A stretch of DNA of 21,776 bases, from NCBI GenBank assembly GCA_018257865.1, contig JAEUBA010000225.1, positions 1 through 21,776 of the forward strand, read 5' to 3'. This document shows, piece by piece, positions 10,130 through 18,744 of the stretch. The stretch comes from Stereocaulon alpinum (lineage: Eukaryota > Ascomycota > Lecanoromycetes > Lecanorales > Stereocaulaceae). The translations under genes were made by a program, and so were the position numbers. The first letter of the stretch is position 1. Each line of letters starts with the position of its first letter. The notes beneath the pieces were generated by a model. It was not told the origin of the DNA and ran no database searches. It saw only the letters and a list, made by a program, of their open reading frames with translations.

Positions 10130-10245
10130 TATAAGGCCTACGGCTATATATACCCTATTAGGGGGTTGCTGCCAAGCGCGTAACACCCCCGTATCTATGT
10201 CTTTTGCCCTAGCGCTTTGGCGCAGTGGTAGGAGCTTACAATAGG
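10124..10245. repeat. Direct 6-bp repeats around the 110-bp insert in G1
   Basis: aatagg at 10124-10129 and 10240-10245. With one copy and the insert removed, the Gypsy frame joins in phase (KFK*IG to LYLK). Confidence 0.65.
10130..10239 (+). mobile_element. 110-bp hairpin insert, copy B (scarcely RIPped)
   Basis: This is the plus-orientation copy of 7763-7870; the few differences include ggtagg for ggcagg, a RIP-type change. A 12-bp stem with two single-T bulges can form. tgc plus gccaagcgc (10167-10179) pairs with gcgctttggc plus gca (10212-10224), leaving a loop of about 32 nt. tggcgcagtggt (10218-10229) matches 11 of 12 positions of the Pol III A-box consensus, but nothing like a B box follows before the insert ends. 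With the G of its target it begins GTATAAGG, and the right duplicate supplies ATAG|G, so a GT-AG excision of 10129-10244 would restore the target exactly. Confidence 0.7.
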
Positions 10246-10255
10246 ACTATACTTA
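10241..10255. repeat. Left target-site duplicate of T4
   Basis: ataggactatactta here matches atagaactatactta at 11441-11455, with one G/A difference. This is a 15-bp duplication with a RIP-type mismatch, and both copies belong to the G1 RT reading frame. Confidence 0.85.
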
Positions 10256-11440
10256 ATTAATTAATTAATACGCCTATACTAGTATTTATATATACTAATA
10301 AGGGTATTCTATTACATTATTTATGAAACTAGTAGATAGTATACGAAGTATACCTCTCCTAGCCGTAAGAGAAACTATAGTATACTACCTAGATAAAAAC
10401 TCCCGCTTATCCTTAATAATATAATTACTTTTAGTCTAGGGATCCTACCCTAGGCCTCCTTAATACCGGTAACTTTAACTATATTCTTTAATATTATACT
10501 AAGCACTTAATAATATTATTCCTAATACTAACTATAATATATACCCTTTATACTATACTTAGCTCTTAGAGACCATACTATATTCTTCTATATCCTTTAA
10601 CTTTATTATAGTAATAGGCGCCCTATAACTTTCTCTAACTTTTACTATATTAATATAGGGGGAGGGGGGAAGGGGGGTATATAGCCGCCCTATAAGGGTT
10701 TAAGTTATTAGTACTAATTAATAGTATTTATTAGTATCCGTAGTAGTATCGGATTTAGCTATTCGGTAGTTTACTAGTTAAGGATATAAGAGAGGGGGAG
10801 CTATATATACCGCCTAGGAGGCCTATACTTATATAAAGAATTAGATAGTATAGTATCTTACTAGTTATATTAGATAGTACTTACTTCTATCCTTATATAT
10901 TTTACTTTAGGGGGAGCTAACCCTTCAGCTTATAATTATAGTTATATAGCGCTACTTATACTAAAGGCCCGCCTAGCTACTTAGATAGGGGCCGTCCTTT
11001 TCTAAAATATACCTTCTAATTTATAACCTAGTATATCCTTCTCTTAGCTATATATACCTATTACCCTAACCTTCCCCTAAGATAGGCTACGCGTTAGTCT
11101 TAACTGGTAGATATATATCGAGCGCACGCAGGTATTAGATTTTTTCGAATTAACAGCGGTAGTAGGTATTACCTATACTCTTTACTTATTAGGCTAAGAT
11201 ACTATACCTAATACTAATTCTTACTATCTAGTCTTAATCGTAGAGGAGGTGTTATAGTTATAGTAGAGTTAGGGTAGGTATTATTATATTACCTAAAAAC
11301 TCTATATAGTAAGTTCTTAGTAACTACGTAATATCTCGATATTATTTAACCTATAATATATTAGGGGAGATATCTTAGCTCTAAATAGGTATTCAGGTTC
11401 GTAGCTAGTACCGCGTATAGGTATATCTCTATCGCTAGCT
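10256..11440 (-). mobile_element. T element copy T4, full length (1185 bp)
   Basis: T4 is homologous to T2 over its whole length and has the same 5' end (gctagct on the plus strand at 11434-11440) and the same tail at the left edge. It inserted into the G1 RT next to the 110-bp insert, with a 15-bp target duplication. A TATA-like tract and the G-run tract (10658-10677) are conserved with T2. No protein domain was recognised on either strand. Confidence 0.82.
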
Positions 11441-13740
11441 ATAGAACTATACTTAAAGTTATTAAAGTATAAGTTTTACTAGAAAAGAGTTAAGTTTCTA
11501 GGATTTATTATATCTAACTAAGGTTTAGAGATAGATTTAGAAAAGGTAAAAAGTATAATTAAGTAGCCTATACCTATAAATAAGAAAGAAGTATAATTAT
11601 TTCTTAGTTTTATAAATTTCTATCGAAAGTTTATCTATAGATATTTAAAAACTACTATACCTCTTACTAGCTTAACCTATAATAAAGTACTATTTATATA
11701 GTCGAAGGAAGTAGAGGTATCCTTTAGGACCCTTTAAAAGTAGTTCGCTTTTAGTCTAATATTATATTAGTTTAACTTAGAGTCGCCTATTCGCCTCTAT
11801 ACTAATACCTCCGACGGAGTAATTAGAGTAGTAATTAGCTAACTATCTATAAATAATAGCCCTAATACGGGAAAAATAGGGAAAATAGGTATTACTTATT
11901 ATTAGTACCCTATAGCCTTCTATAGTAGGAAGTTACTAAACGCTAAAACTAGATATCTAATATATAATAAGGAATTACTTACTATTATAGATATATTTCG
12001 TATTTAGAAGATTTATTTAGAAGGAACTAAGTACTAGGTTTAGGTCTTAATAGACTATAAGAACTTAATATTCTTTCTATTAACTAAGGAGCTTAATAGA
12101 CGTCTAGCTTAGTAGTATAAAGAATTATTAATATTTAATTTTAGGATTAAATATATTAAGGGTAGCGAGAATAATACTATAGATATACTTAGTAGGAGAG
12201 CTAATTATATATTAAATATTTAGTAGAGTTTTAGAACGGTTCTAATATATTATAAGGATAGATTATTAAGACCTAATATAGCCGGACTATATATAGTAGT
12301 AATAATAACTATTAATAGTAAAGATTTAACTAAGAGAATACTAAAAGATTTATTAAAGGATAAAGTTATATCTAAAATCTATAAAGATATTAATAGCTAT
12401 AACTTATTTAGTAAAATAGATTTAAGACTACTAACCTTTTAAGAACGGATTTATATCTTTATAGGTACTTAAGGAGAAATTTTTAGGATTTACTATAAAG
12501 TAGAGAGCTCTAGTAGATATTAGGGGATTAAGAAGATACTTAAGAAAATATCTTATAACTTCTACTTCCTTAGGATATAAAAATATATTAAGGATTATAT
12601 TAATAAATATAATATATATATTAGAGCGAAGTATACTTAATATAAACTTTATAGAGAGTTAAAATCGCTAGCTTACCTAAATAGTCTATAGAAAAGTATT
12701 ATATAGGATTTCGTTATTAAACTCCTAAAGTCGAAGGAATAACTAATAGGTATATATTATAATATAATCTTAGTAATTAATAACCGTTTAACTAAGATAG
12801 CGTATTTTATACTATATAAGGAAGTATCGAATACCGAAGATTTAGTATACGCGTTCTTACGAATAGTAGTAGCTAACTACGGGCTTTCTAAAGAGATTAT
12901 CTTAGATAGAGATAAGCTCTTTACCTCTAAGTTTTAGAGATTATTAATAGATATAATAGGAATTAAGATAAAGATAAGTATAGTATTCTATCTATAGACT
13001 AATAGTTAGACAGAAAGAATTAACTAAATACTAGAGTAATATCTTCAGTACTATATTAACTACTAATAAGATAATTAGGTATCCTATCTACTAGTAGCGT
13101 AGCTAGTATATAATAGATTAATATCTAACCTAATAGATATAATACTATTTTAAGCTAACTATAAGTTCGAACTATATATAACCCTATTATTAAAGGGGAT
13201 TAAACTAAAGGCCTAAAAGGTAACTATTACTACTAGAGAAATAGTAAGAATCTATTAAGAATTATAGAAGGACTTATAGTTCCTAAGTAACTACTTAGTA
13301 ATATATTATAATTAAAAATATTTAATAGGATTAAATATTTCTAAAGGGGATAGAGTATATCTTTTTTATAGAAATTTTAAAACTAATAGGCTTAGTAATA
13401 AGCTTAATTATATAAAGTTAAGACTATTCCTTATAAAGGAATATAAAGGGGATATAAATTATATACTAGACCTCCTATAACTAATAAGGAAGTATTTAGT
13501 ATTTTATATATTATTACTTAAGAAAGTAGACCCTAAAATACTACTAAGGACCGTACCGTTACTCCTAGATTAGGATAATAAGGAGTATAATATTAAGGAA
13601 ATTCTAGATTATTAGGTAATTAAAGGAAGAAAGAGATATTTAATAAAGTAGTTAGACTATAATTAGTTAAAGAATATATAGGAATTACTATTTATACTTA
13701 ACTACCCTAAAAAGCTAAAGTAGTTCTAAAGGCGAAATCC
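11441..13740 (+). pseudogene. G1 RT end, RNase H, integrase and chromodomain (RIP-degraded)
   Basis: The frame resumes with LYLKLLKYKFY and FLGFII, the RT C-terminus. RNase H follows, with LYTNTSDGVI at about 11798-11824 (TDAS with Asp to Asn), YNKELLTIIDIF and DYKNL. The integrase occupies about 12480-13300. IQDFVIKL-like sequence near 12705 marks the first Asp, a D-R-D-K motif lies near 12905-12918, and 'F-x-P-Q-T-N-G-Q-T-E' is recognisable near 12990-13020. A C-terminal chromodomain-like segment, YNIKEILDYQVIKGRKRYLI, sits at about 13588-13647. Chromodomains of chromoviruses guide integration to H3K9-methylated chromatin, which suits this location. Stops fall at former Gln and Trp codons throughout. 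Confidence 0.85.
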
Positions 13741-13784
13741 GTAGTTAGGGGATCCTACTTAGAAAAGTTAATCTTACCTATATT

Positions 13785-13980
13785 AAAGGATAGGAGGTTA
13801 TTTAGGACTTTAGAAGTAATAGCTTCCTTTTCCCTCTCCTTCTCCTTTTTTAAGAACTTAATATTTCTTACCTCTTATTAGATTATCTTCGCCTAGTCTA
13901 CTTTAATCCTTTAAATTTATTTTTATAAATAAGAAAGCTTTATAAAAGCTTTATCCTCCTTATTATATAATTTAGTACGC
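13785..13980 (+). other. Polypurine tract and probable start of the G1 3' LTR
   Basis: aaaggataggagg (13785-13797) is followed by ttatttagg. If the LTR began with TG, RIP would turn it into the TA now at 13799-13800. Downstream are long pyrimidine tracts (13828-13855) and a TATA-like ttataaaag near 13950, plausible for an LTR. No 5' LTR is available for comparison, so the right edge cannot be set. Confidence 0.4.
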
Positions 13981-14744
13981 TATTCCTCTATCTATTTCTA
14001 CTTAAAAATATTAAGTAGAGATAGCTTATACTTATTACTACTATAAATATACTTAATATATTAGTTAGATACTTCCCCTATATAATATAGGAGACCTAAG
14101 TTAGTATACTATAAATAGAAGTATTTTAATAAGGAAGCTATCCTAAGTTTTAGGATTAACTAATAATAATAAGTAAGGGAGTTTATTAGTTTCTTAATCC
14201 TTAGTATAAGGAAGAAATACTTAGGTTATTAAGTTACTTTTAGGATAAAAATAACTAAATAAGGGGATTATATTATAGGTAACCCCGTAAGGTTATAGGT
14301 AAGGTATATAATAGGGTTAGTAGGTAAAGGATACTTAGGAGAGGACTTAGTAATATAAGTAATCTAAGGTATATTAGGTAGATTATAGAGTAATATAGTA
14401 GATATAGGGCTAGATTACCTAGATTATATTAGGGCTTAGTATAATTAAGGTAAATATATAAGGAAGGGTTTTCCTTTAGTAGAATATTTTCTTATCTCCT
14501 TATATTTAACTTATATAATAGAGAGGAGTCTTAGCTTAAGATAATTTAATAACTATCTATCTCTATTACCTTCTAGTACTTAATATACTATATAATTTAC
14601 CCGTAGGAGTTAAACTACCCCGTTATATATAGCTAGTCCTAGCTTATCTCTAAAAAGGTAGACTTTATTAGGGGCGAGAGCCTTAGCTATACTGTTAGTA
14701 ACTATATTAATAGTATTACTATATTATAAGGTTAATTCGCTAGT
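13981..14744. other. Unassigned RIP-degraded stretch
   Basis: I could not assign these 760 bases. They are AT-rich with TAA and TAG in every frame and have no clear direct or inverted repeat with other parts of the window. On the minus strand, two stretches look weakly protein-like. One is near 14090-14240 (KKLINSLTYYYQLILKLR). The other is near 14590-14690 (NKVYLFRDKLGLAIYNGVV). I do not recognise a family for either, and they may be remains of an element upstream of the OrsD-like relic. Confidence 0.5.
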
Positions 14745-16759
14745 TTCTAATACTATCTACTATGGACCGATAAATTTACGGCAGATTTAATAGCGATTAT
14801 ATAGTAGCCCTAACCCGATAAGGTCTATCTCCTATCGGTAATTGGACTCTACGTAGGGTCTATTTAATTATTAGTACTAAAGTTTTACTAAGATACGGGT
14901 ATTTTCCGTTATAGGTAGTAGAGTCTAATTAATTTCTAACGTAGGGTCTAATTAACTTTACTAGTCCGATTTACGCTAAATTAAAAGTATAAGTAGAAGC
15001 GTATCGAAATTTATTAGATATAAAAGGGTAGTAAATTCTATATTATATTTCGCAGTCGGGTTGAAGTATAAGTTAGTTAGTTAAGAGGATTTACGCGTTA
15101 CGGAAACTACCCTATACCGCTTAAACCCCGCTTACTACTACTTTAATTTTAATACCGTTACTATTTTATCGTATTATTAAACTATATAATAGACGCCCTA
15201 ATACCTACTAAGACTATAGAAAGAGTTACGTAATATATTAATTATATCCCTAAGTACCGGTTCGCTATATATAGGGAGTACTAGTATATAGTATAGCCGT
15301 AGTAATTACGACGGTATTTTAATAGCCCTAAGTATACTAATCCCTATTAGATTACTAATAATATCGTCCGTATAGTTAATATATAAACCTAATTAATTCG
15401 ATACCCTATAGAACTAACTATTCTAGAAGTAGTCGAACAGCCGATCCCGTATTTAGAGTTATTCCGTAACGCGTTTTTATACGATATCGAGCTAGACTAT
15501 TACTATTATATATACCGCAGTTAAGAGAAGATTCGAAAGTATATATAGTAGAAGTATAGCGCGTCTAGATATTAACGATAGGGAAGACTTAGTTAGAGCT
15601 AGCGTTCGCGTATTAAAGCTAGCTAGGCCTAGTAGAAGACTATTATATACTAGCGATTTTTCCCTAGTTGAAAGGGTTCTTAGTATTTTAAGGTTATTAT
15701 ACCTAACCTAGTCCCTATACCCGCCCACCAGCGTATTATACCGGTATAGGAGTAGGCGATAAAGGCGTTAGAGTAGCGTAAGTAAGCGATTAAATAGAGA
15801 GAATAGAAGATTATTACTAAAGGAGAGGTCTTAGAGGTAAATCTATAGCTAGAACGCGCCGGATAGTATACGTATTTAGCCGGATTAGATCGAGAGAAGC
15901 TATTAGAGTTAGTAGACCGTCCTAATAAAGAGACGGAGCTTATATTAATAGCTATTTAGAAGGCTATAGATAAAATAATCTAGTATTACTAATATACTAC
16001 GACCTATTAAATAGGGATATTCGTACGATTAGAGGCTATCCGTACTAAGAAGTATTAGACCCGATATTAGCTATTATAAGGGTATATAAATACGAAGTTA
16101 GTATAAGAGTACGGTCGACTATAGAAGTAGATAGCTATATTTATTAGGCGTATATACTATTAACGGGAATAGAAAGTACCCGAATATAAACTACGAAATT
16201 AGTAACGTAAAGTATAGAAGCGTTTAATAGCTAAAGCTTAGGAATCTCTATAAAAAGATAGAGAGAATAAACTAGATAATAACGAGGGAGGCTCTAGTCT
16301 AGAGAGCTTAGAGTCCGTAGAGGAAACCGATCCTAAGAACGCTAATTCTAAGGATAATTAGGCCGCGTTGGCCCCGTTTCCTAAAGTATATTTAGAATTT
16401 TATATATTATTATTAGATAAGTAGATTACGTAGAAAGAATACTATAGTATTATAGTATACGCGTTAGCCGTATTAGGGGTAAAGAAAGATAGATAGTTAG
16501 GGCCTAATCGATATCCGCCTATATTATCGGCCGTAATTAAGATTAGCCGGTTTATAGTTATTTAAGATATATTAGAGATAGTAGGACCTATTAAGCCGGA
16601 GTCTAGCGAAGGCTATTAGCCGTTTAGTAATAGTTCTAATTCTAGTTCCAGCTTTAGTAATTAGTAGATTAAGATCGGGAAAGATTATTTAGGCTTAGTT
16701 AAAGAAGCTATAGATTAGTTTATAATCCGAGGTAGCTATAGTCCTATATAGTAGATATT
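14745..16759 (+). pseudogene. OrsD/DUF3505-like relic (telomere- and transposon-associated fungal family)
   Basis: From about 15640 the plus strand reads as a long coherent frame broken only at Gln- or Trp-type stops. It contains KGSQYFKVIIPN at about 15676-15711, AGLDREKLLELVDRPNKET around 15880-15940, and IGIFVRLEAIRTKKYQTRY around 16013-16070. A hydrophobic stretch with YALAVLGVKKDR and YPPILSAVIKISRFIVIQD lies at about 16455-16570, and KEAIDQFIIRGSYSPI at about 16707-16754. This order matches, from memory, the long fungal proteins that carry a DUF3505/OrsD zinc-finger N-terminus. The 14745-15640 part should hold that zinc finger, but I could not read it reliably. Function of the family is uncertain. 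The relic ends where a MITE-like repeat begins. It keeps more CpG and slightly more CA/TG than its neighbours. Confidence 0.5.
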
Positions 16760-16886
16760 TATAAGGGGTAGATACGCTATAAGGACCCTAATAGGGGCCT
16801 TCTAGGTATCGAACCTGATATCCTTAACTTTTACCTCTTCTAGGTAGCCTAGGGGTAGGGCTCTAGCTCGGAGTTCCTCCCTTATA
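16760..16886. mobile_element. MITE-like repeat, copy 1 (127 bp)
   Basis: This is an inverted copy of 18067-18197 with high identity over its full length. It starts tataaggggtag and ends cccttata, so it has short terminal inverted repeats of its own. No protein frame is needed to explain it. Flanking TA at both ends would fit a TA-type duplication, but a 5-bp duplication seen at the other copy is not evident here. It directly follows the OrsD-like relic. Confidence 0.65.
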
Positions 16887-16895
16887 ATTATATTA

Positions 16896-16966
16896 GGTCC
16901 GATACTCCGTTAGTTAATACCCGCCTTAGCGTGTAAGGTCGGGGGTTCGACTCCTAGAGGGGTACT
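16896..16966 (+). tRNA. tRNA-like relic (T arm and B box legible)
   Basis: ggttcgactcc at 16944-16954 is an exact match to the Pol III B-box consensus GGTTCGANTCC. aaggtcggggg precedes it, as in many tRNA variable-loop and T-stem regions. A degenerate A-box-like tactccgttagtta starts at 16903, about 42 bp upstream, the normal spacing in tRNA genes. The acceptor arms (ggtccga and gaggggta) do not pair, the T-stem has mismatches and no anticodon can be assigned with confidence. It is therefore a decayed tRNA gene or the head of a tRNA-derived SINE, not a working tRNA. Confidence 0.4.
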
Positions 16967-17200
16967 AAATATCGCGTAAGTAACCGCGCTACGGCGGCGT
17001 ATATTAACTATTCTATTAAAACCCCGACTATCTCTAACTAACACCCCTATTAACTTTTTCAAATTTTCAAAAGTTTAGCTATACTGCCTATAGGGCCTAG
17101 TATACCTTTCCTATAGTCGTAATAATTAGTTAGTTATAGTTCTTACTACTACTATCTATTTAGAACGTCTTAGATTATCGCTACTAATTATAACGTCGCC
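16967..17200. other. Intervening sequence before the integrase relic
   Basis: This segment has no recognised frame. It includes the unRIPped short direct repeat ttttcaaattttcaaaag (about 17057-17074), a rare CA-containing patch. It may be the 5' flank of the integrase-type transposon. Confidence 0.35.
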
Positions 17201-18551
17201 GCTGCTAAAGTATAGAAATATATATACTAAACCTTATACCGAAATTTCTTAACTAAATAAGATTAACTATTACCTTAACTACCGCTAACTAAATCTCCTT
17301 AAACTATAGACTATACCTTATCTAATACTACTCTATTAATTCCCTAAACCTAGTATTAATACCCCGCCCTAGGAATCTAGTAGACGCCTACTAAGATAAG
17401 ATTACCTAAAGTATATATAATAAGGTCTCTATTAACTAAATATTACGTAATATTAAAATAGAATACTATATAATAGTTAGTAAACCGACTTTAGAATAGC
17501 GCCTAAAAGAATAGGGGTTATAAAGCTCGCGTTATTATATATACGCTAATCTAGAACTATATAAGGCGCTTATTGTCTTCTATTTCTACTAATAATTAGT
17601 AACCGATCCTAAGATTATTAGGTAATTATAAACCGTAGGACTACCTATAATAATTCGATAATTACGTCGTATACGTATCTATATAGGAATTAGGCGGAGG
17701 CGTAAATTATAGAACCCTAGCTATATAGATATAGAGATTATAAGAGTTATAAAAGAATACTTAGTACTAGAAGGGGCTATATAGGACTATAGGCGGGCTT
17801 ACCTCTATACCTACTTTTAGCGCCGTAGGATTACTATCTCGTAGTATAATATTATATTTACTATATATAAGATTAATCCTAAAGGCGTTAGTATAAGACT
17901 AGTAAAGAAGAATCGAAAGCGGAAGAAGTTTTTAGTAGTAGGACCTAATATAATATAGTTAATTAATACTTATTACAAGTTAGAGTTCTACGGTATCTAA
18001 ATCTATACGGTAATTAATATATACTCTCGTAAATTACTATAGATTTATATTAGAGTCTTATCTAGGTATAAGGGTAGGTTAGACTCCGGGCTAGAGCCCT
18101 ACCCCTAGGCTACCTAGAAGCGGCAAAAGTTAAGGATATCGGGTCTAATACCTAGTAGGCCCCTATTAGGGTCCTTATAGCGTATCTACCCCTTATACTA
18201 AGACCGTCGTAAGTGTTATAAAATAATTTCTAACGTACCTATAAGATAAGAAGATTATACCTTATAAGATTAGATTAGATCGGGGCCTTAAGACCTTACT
18301 TATTACTAACGCGTAATATTAACTATATATAGATTAGGACGATTGATCTAAAGAAGATAAGGAATTCGACCGCTACTAGATCTTTAGTAAGAGTACCGCT
18401 AATTAGCGAATTAAGGCTTAGTAGATATAACTATAGACCTTATAATTAAACCGTTAGTTAATCTTCTTTAATACTTTAAAAGAGGAGGGATACTATAAAA
18501 AGGATAAGATCTCTAACTATTAGGGGCCGGCCTAGAGCGAGTCGATAGGGG
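17200..18551 (+). pseudogene. Integrase-core-domain (DDE) transposase relic, interrupted by a MITE
   Basis: A stop-broken plus-strand frame is legible from about 17360. It has an N-terminal helix-turn-helix-like part (VSINQILRNIKIEY, KPTLE*RLKE) and a linker with RRRITISYNIIFTIYKINPKGVSI at about 17820-17890. VVGPNIIWLINTYYKLEFYG lies at 17938-17997 (the W is a TAG stop here), with YSRKLL at about 18024-18041. After the 131-bp insert the frame continues with RLDRGLKT near 18275-18300 and STAN*RIKA near 18385-18415. This is the pattern of the fungal and metazoan 'integrase core domain' proteins (Pfam PF24764-like, by memory), where 'GPNxxWHxDGxxKL' and 'SDRGTE' carry catalytic Asp residues. 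The first Asp is Asn here. The minus-strand chromovirus LTR cuts the gene at 18552. Confidence 0.6.
18067..18197. mobile_element. MITE-like repeat, copy 2 (131 bp), inside the integrase relic
   Basis: The ends are tataagggtagg and ctaccccttata, an inverted pair. It is the reverse complement of 16760-16886 with only small differences. ctagg (18062-18066) and ctaag (18198-18202) flank it, a possible 5-bp duplication with a RIP-type G/A mismatch. Removing the insert and one flank joins the integrase frame in phase (RVLSR to TVVSVIK). Encodes nothing recognisable. Confidence 0.7.
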
Positions 18552-18744
18552 TGTTAATTAACTAGGAGAATAAATCTAAGGAAGGAAAGCTATATATATA
18601 GAGCGTACGTATAATATATTAGGGAGGTAGCTCGATAGGCGCTAAGGCTAAAGAGACCTAGCGTTAGACCTAGCTGAGTCGAAAGTATATAAATACTAGT
18701 AAGTAATAAAGGACTAGTAAGTAACGAAAGGCTAGCCCGTAATA
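18552..18744 (-). repeat. 3' LTR of the minus-strand chromovirus (193 bp)
   Basis: On the plus strand it starts tgttaatta and ends cccgtaata; the last TA is best read as CA changed by RIP, giving TGTTA/TAACA termini. On the element's strand it lies directly after a polypurine tract. A TATA box (tatatatata, 18590-18602) sits within it, suited to LTR transcription. The partner LTR is not in the window. The sequence left of it belongs to the integrase relic. Confidence 0.65.

Larger units (their letters stand above)
125..13800 (+). mobile_element. Ty3/Gypsy chromovirus-type LTR retrotransposon G1, split by nested insertions
   Basis: One gag-pol can be followed across four blocks: 125-2735, 9765-10129, 10240-10255 and 11441 to about 13800. 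The blocks join in order at the protein level. RT reading stops at 2735 just after DYRVLNNIT, resumes at 9765, breaks at 10129 at the end of KKFK*IG and resumes at 10246 and 11446. Gag, protease, RT, RNase H, integrase and a C-terminal chromodomain are all recognisable, in the order typical of Ty3/Gypsy chromoviruses. All frames are riddled with TAA and TAG from RIP. No 5' LTR is visible because the T1 insertion and the window edge cut that side. A purine-rich tract at 13785-13797 probably marks the start of the 3' LTR. Confidence 0.9.

Noticed and set aside
9986..10186. A 66-codon open frame on the minus strand with a GTG start.
   Set aside because: It lies antisense to the G1 RT palm segment and part of the 110-bp insert. 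It starts within the insert, has low-complexity Ile/Tyr/Leu content and matches no domain, so it is a chance frame in AT-rich DNA.
125..13800. Use of an alternative genetic code to explain the in-frame TAA and TAG codons.
   Set aside because: The same DNA shows Asp to Asn, His to Tyr and Cys to Tyr changes at conserved sites and loss of CA/TG genome-strand-wide, which RIP explains and code change does not.
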